This document shows, in pieces, positions 9,266 to 17,388 of a stretch of DNA of 64,000 nucleotides. Source of the DNA: Pseudomonadales bacterium (GTDB taxonomy: Bacteria > Pseudomonadota > Gammaproteobacteria > Pseudomonadales > Halieaceae); NCBI GenBank assembly GCA_024234815.1, contig JACKNO010000004.1, positions 310,001 to 374,000 on the forward strand, given 5' to 3'. How positions within the stretch are numbered: position 1 is the first letter of the stretch; the number at the start of each line of letters is the position of its first letter. Below the pieces are notes generated by a model that made no database searches, was not told the DNA's origin, and worked only from the letters and a program-made list of their open reading frames with translations. The position numbers and the translations under genes are program-made.

Positions 9266-9919
9266 ATGCCGGCCCGGTTCCTGGCAGCCCTGGTTCTGTT
9301 TTTGCCCGCGGCCCTCGCGGCCGGTGAATGGAAGACTGTTCTTGAGTCCGATACCCTGCTGGTTCAGGAGCGTGCCTATCATGGCTCCGCGCTGCATGAA
9401 ATACGGGGTACGACCCACCTCGATGCCTCCCTGAATGCAATAATGGCCCTGCTGAAAGATGCGCCTTTCAATCGCAAATGGGTCTACCGCAGTGGCGGCG
9501 CGCGGATACTGCAGGAGAGCGGCTACGCGCAGGCCTATGTCTACGGCGTGGTCGATGCGCCCTGGCCGATGCAGGACCGGGATACGGTAGTGCGCTTTGA
9601 CTATGAGCAGAATCCGGATACCGGTGTTATCAGGATCAGCATAAGCAATTTTCCGGATTTCATTCCGGCAGACGAGCGATTTGTGCGCGTGCCTGATTTT
9701 GGCGGATACTGGCAGCTGACACCCCAGGCAGATGGCCGGGTGGAGGTAATCTACCAGGTGTACGGCGATCCCGGCGGGTGGATACCCATATGGGCAGCGA
9801 ATTACGCCGCGGTGACATCCGTCACCAGGACGCTGCAGAATATGGGAACGGCCGTGGCGCGTTACAGCGCGGTACGGTCTGACTATGTGAACGAACCGCA
9901 AACGGGGAAACGGCGATAA
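9266..9919 (+). CDS. Secreted START-domain protein
   Basis: About 217 residues from the ATG at 9266, chosen because it opens with a signal peptide (cleavage after ALAAG-like residues near 18); the frame extends to 9200. The mature protein follows the bacterial START/SRPBCC lipid-binding pattern, with segments such as YGVVDAPWPMQDRDTV and GDPGGWIPIWAANYA. It probably binds a lipid in the periplasm. It lies 50 bases upstream of the fatty-acid desaturase gene, which fits a lipid-related pair. Confidence 0.8.
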   Translation: MPARFLAALVLFLPAALAAGEWKTVLESDTLLVQERAYHGSALHEIRGTTHLDASLNAIMALLKDAPFNRKWVYRSGGARILQESGYAQAYVYGVVDAPWPMQDRDTVVRFDYEQNPDTGVIRISISNFPDFIPADERFVRVPDFGGYWQLTPQADGRVEVIYQVYGDPGGWIPIWAANYAAVTSVTRTLQNMGTAVARYSAVRSDYVNEPQTGKRR

Positions 9920-9969
9920 ATGCAGGCCGAAACAGGCATTCGCCGCCGGAACCCGGGAAGAAGGTCACT

Positions 9970-10878
9970 ATGAAAATAAACGAATACCTGAGCAAGGACG
10001 ACATTGCCCGCCTCACCGCCAAAAGTGATTTGCGGGCCTGGAGCATGGTGCTGGGCAACTGGTTGATGATTGCCGCGATTTTTGCCGTGGTCGCAGCCTG
10101 GCCAAATCCGCTGACCATTCTGCTGGCGATGTTGCTGCTGGCCGGCAGGCAGCTGGGGTTGTCGGTACTGATGCACGATGCGGGGCATCGTACCTTGTTT
10201 GCCACCCCCTGGCTGAATGATGTGGTGGGACAGTGGCTGTGCGCCGCGCCAGTATTCAACGACCTGCCTTCCTATGCCCGGGGCCATCTCGAGCACCATC
10301 GCAAGGCGGGCACCCGCGAGGACCCGGACCTGCCCAACTACGCCGCCTATCCGGTATCGGGCGCGAGTTTTCGGCGCAAGGTCATCCGCGATCTCAGTGG
10401 GCAAACCGGGCTGAAGCTGCTGGGTTACATCTTTCGCGGGGCTTCGGGTGTGATCAGCAGGGAATCGCGGGCGGGGTCCTTGCCGTTGCTGCGCCAGCTT
10501 TTCGTACAATGCCTGCTGTTTCTTGCGCTTTTTGCGGTGGGAATCGGCTGGGTATACCTGGTCTGGCTGGGTACTTTCCTCACCGTGTTCATGCTGGTTA
10601 TCCGAATCAGGCAGGTGGCTGAACATGCGGCAGTGCCGGATCTGTACGATCCCGATCCGCGTATGAATACACGCACAGTGGAGGCACCCTGGTGGCAGTT
10701 GCTGGTTTTTGCACCCAATGGCGTCAACTATCACCTGGAACACCACTTTATGGCCAGCGTACCCTGTTATCGGCTGGCAGCCCTGCGTGCGCACCTGAAA
10801 CAGCGCCACGCGCTCGACGGGGTGCCGGTGTTTCGCGGCTACGGGCAGTTGTTGAGGCACGCCGTGGTGACCGCCTGA
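9970..10878 (+). CDS. Fatty-acid desaturase family membrane protein
   Basis: 302 residues with several hydrophobic helices and the three histidine boxes of membrane di-iron desaturases: HDAGH at 69-73, HLEHH at 106-110, and a C-terminal HLEHH near residue 250. The family inserts double bonds into, or hydroxylates, acyl chains, using O2 and an external electron donor. No fused cytochrome b5 or ferredoxin domain is present, so the donor is encoded elsewhere. It probably forms an operon with the START gene upstream and perhaps the SRPBCC-SDR gene downstream. Confidence 0.9.
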   Translation: MKINEYLSKDDIARLTAKSDLRAWSMVLGNWLMIAAIFAVVAAWPNPLTILLAMLLLAGRQLGLSVLMHDAGHRTLFATPWLNDVVGQWLCAAPVFNDLPSYARGHLEHHRKAGTREDPDLPNYAAYPVSGASFRRKVIRDLSGQTGLKLLGYIFRGASGVISRESRAGSLPLLRQLFVQCLLFLALFAVGIGWVYLVWLGTFLTVFMLVIRIRQVAEHAAVPDLYDPDPRMNTRTVEAPWWQLLVFAPNGVNYHLEHHFMASVPCYRLAALRAHLKQRHALDGVPVFRGYGQLLRHAVVTA

Positions 10879-10978
10879 CGACACCCGGCGGTGCGTGCAC
10901 GCGCCGCCAGGGGCTCGCGATGAACCGTTATGCGTGTCCATCCGTATTAACCACATCAGTTGATTGCGGAGTTTATCC

Positions 10979-12421
10979 ATGAGCCAGACCGTAACACTCG
11001 ACGAGACCATCGTCGTCCAGCGTCCCTTGCACGAGGTTTTCGCTTACGTCTCGGAATTTTCCCGAATACAGGAATGGGATCCTGGCGTGGCCTCGGGCCA
11101 TAAACTGACCCCCGGCGCCCCGGCGGTGGGAAGCAAATTCCGCATCGATATGAAAGCCGGGTTCTCGCTGTATTACACGCTGATCGAATTGGAGCAGGAC
11201 AAGCGCATGCTCATGACCGTCGACTCCCGGGTGTTCACCGCTCGCGAGGAAATCCTGTTCGGCGAGAGCGAGGCGGGCACCACGGTTCGCTATATCGCCA
11301 ATTTTGATTTCCCTGCGCCCCTGGCCGCGGCCAACCGTTTGTACCCGTCCGCCATGGACCGGGTCGGCAAAAGCACCATGCTGGGCCTTAAGGAGGCGCT
11401 GCAGGATGAGTTCGAGGCTCCGGCACCCTCATCGCGCCTGGCGATGGCCGACAGATTGGTACTGCCCGGGCTGTGGCGTTTCACCCGACTCGGTTTTAAA
11501 AAGTCGCGCAAGCATTGGAAGCCGGTGTCCGCCTATCTCGGCGACAAGCATGCCCTGGTGACAGGCGCCACTTCCGGGGTTGGAGAAGCTACCGCCACCG
11601 CGCTGGCTGGTCTCGGAGCACGGGTGACGCTGGTCGCCCGTGATGAAGGCAAGGCCGCGGCCAGCGCGCGCAAGATTCGTGAGCAGACGGGCAATCCCAA
11701 TATCGCTGTGGAACTGTGTGATCTGAGCGTTATGTCCGAAGTACACGCGCTGGCCGACAGGCTGTTGGCAGCGGGTGAGGTGATAGACGTGCTGGTCAAC
11801 AATGCAGGGGCGCTGTTCAATCCGCGGCAACAGACTTCCGAGGGATTTGAAAAGAGCTTCGCGCTGTTACTGCTGTCTCCCTTCGTGCTGACGGAGAGAC
11901 TGCAACCCCTGTTGGCGAAGTCAGGCTCCGCGAGGGTTGTCAACGTGTCCTCGGGAGGCATGTACACGCAGAAGATTCATCCCGACGATTTACAGAGCCG
12001 GCAGGGAGCCTACTCCGGCTCTGTCGCCTATGCCCGCGCCAAGCGCGGCCTGATGATTCTCACGCAGGAGTGGGCTGAGCGCTGGCGTGAGGATGGCATC
12101 GTGGTGAACGCCATGCATCCTGGCTGGGCGGATACCCCGGGCGTCGAGAGTTCCCTGAGCACATTCTACCGTGTCACCCGGCGCCTGTTGCGCAGCCCGC
12201 AGGAAGGTGCTGACACGGCGGTGTGGTTGGCGGCCGCCACCGAGGCGGGCAGGATATCAGGCAGGTTCTGGCTGGACAGGGAGCAGCACCCCGACCACAT
12301 TTTCAGCCGCACACGGGAGACGCCGCAGGAGAGGGCGCTGTTGCTGTCCACCCTGCAGGAATTACTTGCCTCCACACGCGAGAAACCATCCGCCGGTCAA
12401 GGCTCGCGGCGCAAAGCCTAG
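10979..12421 (+). CDS. SRPBCC domain fused to short-chain dehydrogenase
   Basis: 480 residues. Residues 1 to about 140 are an SRPBCC/polyketide-cyclase-like lipid-binding domain. From about 190 there is a classical SDR: TGATSGVG at 195-202, NNAG, and the catalytic YARAK. The start is fixed by GGAG at 10968-10971. The fusion suggests that a hydrophobic ligand is held by the first domain and oxidised or reduced by the second, an inference from architecture. It follows the desaturase gene by 100 bases on the same strand. Confidence 0.88.
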   Translation: MSQTVTLDETIVVQRPLHEVFAYVSEFSRIQEWDPGVASGHKLTPGAPAVGSKFRIDMKAGFSLYYTLIELEQDKRMLMTVDSRVFTAREEILFGESEAGTTVRYIANFDFPAPLAAANRLYPSAMDRVGKSTMLGLKEALQDEFEAPAPSSRLAMADRLVLPGLWRFTRLGFKKSRKHWKPVSAYLGDKHALVTGATSGVGEATATALAGLGARVTLVARDEGKAAASARKIREQTGNPNIAVELCDLSVMSEVHALADRLLAAGEVIDVLVNNAGALFNPRQQTSEGFEKSFALLLLSPFVLTERLQPLLAKSGSARVVNVSSGGMYTQKIHPDDLQSRQGAYSGSVAYARAKRGLMILTQEWAERWREDGIVVNAMHPGWADTPGVESSLSTFYRVTRRLLRSPQEGADTAVWLAAATEAGRISGRFWLDREQHPDHIFSRTRETPQERALLLSTLQELLASTREKPSAGQGSRRKA

Positions 12422-12437
12422 GGGATAGTGGTGTCCG

Positions 12438-13976
12438 TCACTCGCCCCCGTCTTTTTTGTCCTGGAGCCTGTCGTAATTGTCATAAAACCGCTCCGCAGC
12501 AGGGTGCAGTGGTACGGCGAGTCCCAGGCGCATGGTTTCCCGGGAAATAAAGGCGGCCCGGTAAAATTTGCTTGCCAGTTCGTCCCCTCCGGTCATCAAC
12601 AGGTCGAGAATCTGCTCTACACGCTCATCGCTCACCTGGCTGTGGGTCATCAACGCGGCGGTCAGGCCCAGGGTGGTAAAGGGCTTTGTTTGGCCGGGGT
12701 AGGTTCTGGCGGGCACCGTCAGCGGGTAATACACCAGCCGGTTCTCCGACAATTTGTTCAGCACCCGGGTAGGTATGGGCACAAAACGCAGGTCGTCGCG
12801 CCGCGCTGCCAGTGCCTGGATGGACCGGGCCGGAACCGCCTCGGTCAGGAACAGGGCATCCACTTCACCGTTCTCCAGTTGCGTTATCGCCTCGGCCAGG
12901 GACAGTTCCCGGATATCCGGGAACTCATCCCTGGTGAGATCGGCTGCCAAACCTATAAGCAGGGCGTTTACCCGGCTGCCTGATCCGCGCTGACCGACCG
13001 CAACCCGGCGCCCTTGCAGGTCACCCTGTTGCGTTATACCGCTGCCCTGCAGGGTGAGTAAATGCACGGCCTCCGGCCACAGGCTGGCCACCGCCCGGAG
13101 CTCCCTGTTGGGGTAATAACCCTCGCTGATCAGGCCGCGGTAGAGCAGTTGGGCGACATCGCTTTGCACGAGACCAAAGTCCAGTTTGGAGGCCTGCAGG
13201 CGGCTGGCATTTGCAACGCTGCCTTCAGAGGCCGCACTGAACAGTTCTATGCCCCGTTGGGCGGCATATTTGCTCAGGGCTACGCCAAATGAGTAGTAGG
13301 TACCCGGCGCAACGCCGGAGCCCAGAGTGATATCGCCCTTCAGCCTGGCCTGGCTCAGGTCGATCCGTCCTATGGCGGTAGCGAGTTCCTCTATGATCAG
13401 GGTCTCCTCGCTCCCGGCCTTAAAATTTTCGGCGTCCGCCAACAGGGCGCGGGCTTCACGCAGTACGCTCTGGGGGCTGCCGCCCTGACTGTCCCGCCCG
13501 GGCTTCTGCTCCTGCGCGGGCGCAGGCGCCGACATCCTGGCCAGCGATTTCCAGCCGCCGCTGTCATCCTGCCGGAAAGCGAAGCGGCCATGAACCTTGA
13601 GCACGTCGCCCTCAACATTGCCGCGAGCGCGAAAGCCTTCTATACCGGCTTCTGTCGCTCCTATGGCATAGGCCAGCGTACCCAGGTTCAGCCCCTGCCA
13701 CCGGCTCAGGCTGTAGTCCTGCTCAAGCTCAAGGTCGGCATCGTAGTACGCGTATACTCCCGAAATGTCATTTTCCAGGTCCCTAAAGGGCGCGGAGCCG
13801 GTGCGCTTGAAGTTCTTTATCGCAAACAGGTCTTCCTGGAAATTCCGATCCAGGCGCTCCTGCAACTCCTCGCGCAGTTGGTCGGGTTGCGGTCCGCGCT
13901 CGCAGCCGCCAAGCAGCAACAGCAGTGCCAGCAGCAAATACCCGAAGTGGAAGTGTCTGATGTTAGCCATGCTCAA
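12438..13976 (-). CDS. TAXI-family solute-binding lipoprotein
   Basis: 512 residues. A lipoprotein signal (lipobox LGGC, Cys25) is followed by about 180 residues of helical/beta sequence not usual in the family, then a TAXI periplasmic binding domain from about residue 215 (ITLGSGVAPGTYYSFG, later VAVGQRGSGSR). TAXI proteins normally serve TRAP transporters and are about 320 residues long; this one is much longer. No TRAP permease is present. The gene instead overlaps the GltS permease by 4 bases, suggesting that binding protein and symporter act together. Confidence 0.85.
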   Translation of the reverse strand: MSMANIRHFHFGYLLLALLLLLGGCERGPQPDQLREELQERLDRNFQEDLFAIKNFKRTGSAPFRDLENDISGVYAYYDADLELEQDYSLSRWQGLNLGTLAYAIGATEAGIEGFRARGNVEGDVLKVHGRFAFRQDDSGGWKSLARMSAPAPAQEQKPGRDSQGGSPQSVLREARALLADAENFKAGSEETLIIEELATAIGRIDLSQARLKGDITLGSGVAPGTYYSFGVALSKYAAQRGIELFSAASEGSVANASRLQASKLDFGLVQSDVAQLLYRGLISEGYYPNRELRAVASLWPEAVHLLTLQGSGITQQGDLQGRRVAVGQRGSGSRVNALLIGLAADLTRDEFPDIRELSLAEAITQLENGEVDALFLTEAVPARSIQALAARRDDLRFVPIPTRVLNKLSENRLVYYPLTVPARTYPGQTKPFTTLGLTAALMTHSQVSDERVEQILDLLMTGGDELASKFYRAAFISRETMRLGLAVPLHPAAERFYDNYDRLQDKKDGGE

Positions 13977-15235
13977 TTACCGAACAGCGGCAGAGCCAGG
14001 AACCCCTGGATTACCAGCGCATTGAGAACATCGATAAAGAAAGCGCCCATCAGTGGCACGACCAGGAAAGCCTGGGGAGATGGACCGTAGCGCGTTGTCA
14101 GTGCTTCCATATTTGCCACCGCCGTGGGAGTTGCACCGAGGCCAAATCCACAGTGGCCACCAGAAATAATCGCAGCGTCATAGTTACCGCCCATGACTCG
14201 AAAAGTCACCAGGCTGGCAAACAGGATCATGCCGCCCGTTTGTATCAGCAGTATCACCAGCAGTGGTCCCGCCAGGCTCAGCAGTTCCCACAGGCGCAGT
14301 GACATCAGGGCCATTGCCAGGAATATTGACAGGGAGAGTGAGCCCAGCATATCCACCGTGGGGCGGTGGATGGCGATTGCGGGTACCAGGTGCTCCAGGT
14401 TGCGCAAGAGCACTCCGATCATCAGGCACCAGACAAAACCCGGCAGCGTAAACGCCGCACCACCGAATATGCGGCCCAGGAAAACGCCGCCGATAAGGCA
14501 GAGCAGTATGGCAAACAGCGCCCGCAACAGGCTTTCATCATTGATCGCGGAGTGTTGCTGATCCTGCGTGGTGTCAGCCGGTTGCTCGTGCTTTGACGCG
14601 GCCTCCAGGCCGTGCCGGCGAATCAGGCGGCCCGCCACCGGCCCGCCGATCAATCCGCCCAGTATCAGGCCGAAGGTCGCACAGGCCATCGCCAGTTCCA
14701 TTATCCCGGCAATGTTCTGCACGTCGGCAAACTTGGCCGCGTAGGCTGCGCCGGTACCGTGTCCTCCCGACAGGGTTATCGAACCCCCCAGCAGGCCGAC
14801 CAGCGGGTGCAAATCCATTCCCACGGCGGCCAGCAGTCCCAGGCTGTCCTGCACGACAAGATAGGCGATGCAGACGGTGGCGAACAGCAACAGTCTCGGC
14901 CCACCGCGCAGCAACAGGCGAAAGTCCGCCCCGAGGCCTATCGTGGTGAAGAACGCCAGCATCATGGGTTCTTTCAGGGCCATATTGAAATTGAAACGCA
15001 GGTCGAACCCCAGGAAAGCGATAGTGGTAAGCGCGGCGAACAACAGCCCGCCCACGACCGGGATAGGTATATTGTTATCGCGCAGGAAGCCGACCCGCAG
15101 TTGTACAGCGGAGCCTATGAATAGCACAGCAATAGCCGTGGCAAGGGTCTGTGTGGGATCCAGGCTCAGTGCCAAGGCGTGTCCTCCGCAGTGCTCGGTG
15201 CTTGTTTTGCCTGTCAGCATAGAGCAGGCATCCAC
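13973..15235 (-). CDS. gltS: GltS-type sodium/glutamate symporter
   Basis: About 420 residues, at least ten hydrophobic helices. Two inverted half-repeats carry glycine-rich pore loops: SGGHGTGAAYAAKF and GGHCGFGLGATPTAVANM. This is the GltS family (Na+-coupled glutamate uptake by family knowledge). The first 20 or so codons look atypical and the true start may be a few codons inside. The stop overlaps the ATG of the TAXI lipoprotein gene (ATGA), so the two form an operon. The C-terminal part ends in a hydrophobic helix. Confidence 0.9.
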   Translation of the reverse strand: MDACSMLTGKTSTEHCGGHALALSLDPTQTLATAIAVLFIGSAVQLRVGFLRDNNIPIPVVGGLLFAALTTIAFLGFDLRFNFNMALKEPMMLAFFTTIGLGADFRLLLRGGPRLLLFATVCIAYLVVQDSLGLLAAVGMDLHPLVGLLGGSITLSGGHGTGAAYAAKFADVQNIAGIMELAMACATFGLILGGLIGGPVAGRLIRRHGLEAASKHEQPADTTQDQQHSAINDESLLRALFAILLCLIGGVFLGRIFGGAAFTLPGFVWCLMIGVLLRNLEHLVPAIAIHRPTVDMLGSLSLSIFLAMALMSLRLWELLSLAGPLLVILLIQTGGMILFASLVTFRVMGGNYDAAIISGGHCGFGLGATPTAVANMEALTTRYGPSPQAFLVVPLMGAFFIDVLNALVIQGFLALPLFGN

Positions 15236-15331
15236 GTGGCGCTAGTGTACCTCGTCGCTCCTATCAAAGTTCCCAGCTGGACTCAATGGCGGCTACACTG
15301 TGGCAACCGTTTCCCGACAGAGGCTTTCAAT

Positions 15332-16042
15332 ATGATGGAACTCGTTACCTTGCCCGCGGCCTTTGGCATGCGCAACGTCAGTCCGTTCTGTCTCAAGACG
15401 GAGATGCTGCTGACGTCCCTCGGATTGCCGTTTACCATGAGTGAACTCGGCAATCCGGGTAAAGCCCCCAAGGGCAAGCTGCCCTTCCTGATCAGCAACG
15501 GCCAGCGCATAGCCGACTCGGAGCTGATCACAGAATTTCTCGATAACGAAACCCAGGGGCAGGTCTATGCGGGGCTGAGCAAGGCGCAAAAAGCCCAGGG
15601 TGTCGCATTGAGCCGGTTGGCCGAGGATCACCTGTACTGGCTGATGGTCGCCAGCCGCTGGGTAGACGACAGGTGGTGGCCAAACGTCGTTGAGGGTTTT
15701 TTCGGTGCCTTGCCAGCCCTTGTGCGAAAACCCATTGCGGGGATAGCGCGCCGGCGCGTCATCAAGACCATGGAGTTGCATGGTCTGGGCAAGCACAGCT
15801 TGCAGGAACAAAAGGGCTTTGCACGCCGCGACCTCGAGGCGCTGGCGGCGGCGGTTCCGGCGGAGGGTTTCCTGTTTGCCGAAAAGCCCAATATTTATGA
15901 CTTCACCGTCGCCGCGATGATGGCGGGTATTTACGATAACCAGCCGGCCACCTGGGTGACGGACCTGGCGGTGGAGTACGAGAATTTGCGCGTATACACC
16001 GAGCGTGTACAGGCGGCGGTGGGTGTCTGGGGGCGCGAGTAG
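15332..16042 (+). CDS. Glutathione S-transferase family protein
   Basis: 236 residues from the ATG at 15332, preceded by AGAGG. The N-terminal thioredoxin-like half has a CxxK-type segment (SPFCLKTEMLL) and the GST 'G-site' region (KLPFLISNGQRIADSELIT); the C-terminal half is helical, as in the metaxin/Fax-like GST group. The role may be conjugation or lipid/xenobiotic handling. It lies 53 bases before the P450 gene, so they may be co-expressed. Confidence 0.85.
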   Translation: MMELVTLPAAFGMRNVSPFCLKTEMLLTSLGLPFTMSELGNPGKAPKGKLPFLISNGQRIADSELITEFLDNETQGQVYAGLSKAQKAQGVALSRLAEDHLYWLMVASRWVDDRWWPNVVEGFFGALPALVRKPIAGIARRRVIKTMELHGLGKHSLQEQKGFARRDLEALAAAVPAEGFLFAEKPNIYDFTVAAMMAGIYDNQPATWVTDLAVEYENLRVYTERVQAAVGVWGRE

Positions 16043-16094
16043 CCAACGCAAGGGGTGCTGTGTAAACTGCCTTTTTTGCCAGCGTGAGCCCGCA

Positions 16095-17351
16095 ATGAGC
16101 TATCCCCTGAATCTACTCGACGCTTCGATCATGGGCGACGAGGCCAACATGTACGAAACCTTCCGGCAACTGCGCGAACACGACCCCGTGTGCCTTGTGG
16201 AACATCCGGATTTCGAACCGTTCTGGGCGATTACCCGCCACGATGACATCAAGGCGATCAGCCAGAACAACACGGAGTTTCTCAACAACCCCCGCACGGT
16301 GTTGATTCAGAAAGAGTTCGAGCAGGCCTTGCGCGACAAGTTCGGCACCCGCAATGGGCTGGAGACGCTTATCCACATGGATAACCCCAAACATCGAAAA
16401 CTGCGAAACGTCACCCGCGACTGGTTCAAGCCCGGCCCTATCGAGAAACTGGGCCCGGATATGTCGCGCATCGCCAGGCAGTACGTGGATAAAATGGAGT
16501 CCATGGGAGGCGAGTGCGATTTTGTAAAAGACATCGCCCTGCTGTATCCGCTGCGCGTGATCATGTCGATCATCGGCGTGGCTCCCGAAGAAGAGGGCAT
16601 GATGCTCAAGTTGACCCAGGAGTTGTTCGGGGGCCAGGACCCCACCCAGTCCAGGGGCGAGGGGGTTGACGATGGTCTCAACGTATTGATGGACTTCTTC
16701 AACTATTTCACCGCGGTCGTCGAAGACCGCAAAAAGAATCCCAACCAGGATCTGGCTTCCGTGCTGGCTAACGCCCTGGTTGACGGCGAGCCCATGGCGC
16801 AACTGGACCAGATAAGCTATTTCATCATTACCGCGACTGCGGGTCACGATACGACCTCGGCCACCATCAGCGGGGGTATGAAGGCGCTGCTGGAGCACCC
16901 GGAGCAAATGCGGAAATTGCGCGAGAACCCGGCCCTGTCCAGGCAGGCCGCCAGGGAAATGATTCGCTGGGTTTCGCCGGTTCGCCATATGATGCGCACT
17001 GCTACGAAGGATGTCGTGTTGCAGGGCAAGACAATCAGGGCGGGGGAGAGCCTTTGCCTGTGGTACCCCTCCGCCAATCGCGACGCCGAAGCTATCGAAA
17101 ACCCCGATGTTTTTGATATAGAGCGCGATAACCGCAACCAGCTCGCGTTCGGATTTGGCGGGCATATGTGTCTCGGTCAACACCTTGCGGTGCTTGAAGT
17201 AGAGCTGTTCTTCAGGGAATTGCTACCGCGACTTGCACATATGGAGCTTGCAGCCGATCCCGAGTGGGTCCAGGCGATCTTTGTCGGCGGTCTGAAATCG
17301 ATGCCGGTGCGTTACTCATTTGCCTCAAGCGGGGTAGCTGCCGCCAGCTAG
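16095..17351 (+). CDS. Cytochrome P450
   Basis: 418 residues from the ATG at 16095 (the open frame begins at 16005, but the upstream part is not P450-like). The I-helix oxygen-activation motif is AGHDTTSA, the ExxR motif is EMIR, and the heme-binding loop is FGFGGHMCLG with the thiolate Cys359. This is a soluble bacterial class I P450 needing ferredoxin and reductase, neither of which is next to it. The substrate cannot be read from the sequence. It follows the GST-like gene and converges with the TonB receptor. Confidence 0.95.
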   Translation: MSYPLNLLDASIMGDEANMYETFRQLREHDPVCLVEHPDFEPFWAITRHDDIKAISQNNTEFLNNPRTVLIQKEFEQALRDKFGTRNGLETLIHMDNPKHRKLRNVTRDWFKPGPIEKLGPDMSRIARQYVDKMESMGGECDFVKDIALLYPLRVIMSIIGVAPEEEGMMLKLTQELFGGQDPTQSRGEGVDDGLNVLMDFFNYFTAVVEDRKKNPNQDLASVLANALVDGEPMAQLDQISYFIITATAGHDTTSATISGGMKALLEHPEQMRKLRENPALSRQAAREMIRWVSPVRHMMRTATKDVVLQGKTIRAGESLCLWYPSANRDAEAIENPDVFDIERDNRNQLAFGFGGHMCLGQHLAVLEVELFFRELLPRLAHMELAADPEWVQAIFVGGLKSMPVRYSFASSGVAAAS

Positions 17352-17366
17352 GCCACAGCGAGCGCC

Positions 17367-17387
17367 GTGGCCGGCGGCGTCGGCCAC
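17367..17387. terminator. Hairpin between convergent P450 and TonB-receptor genes
   Basis: GTGGCCG (17367-17373) and CGGCCAC (17381-17387) pair around a 7-base loop in the 37-base gap between two convergent stops. It lacks a T-run, so it is only terminator-like, but its position suits a shared transcription end. Confidence 0.5.
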
Positions 17388-17388
17388 T

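Noticed and set aside
9883..11010. 375-residue open frame on the minus strand
   Set aside because: It overlaps the desaturase with its three histidine boxes; antisense artefact.
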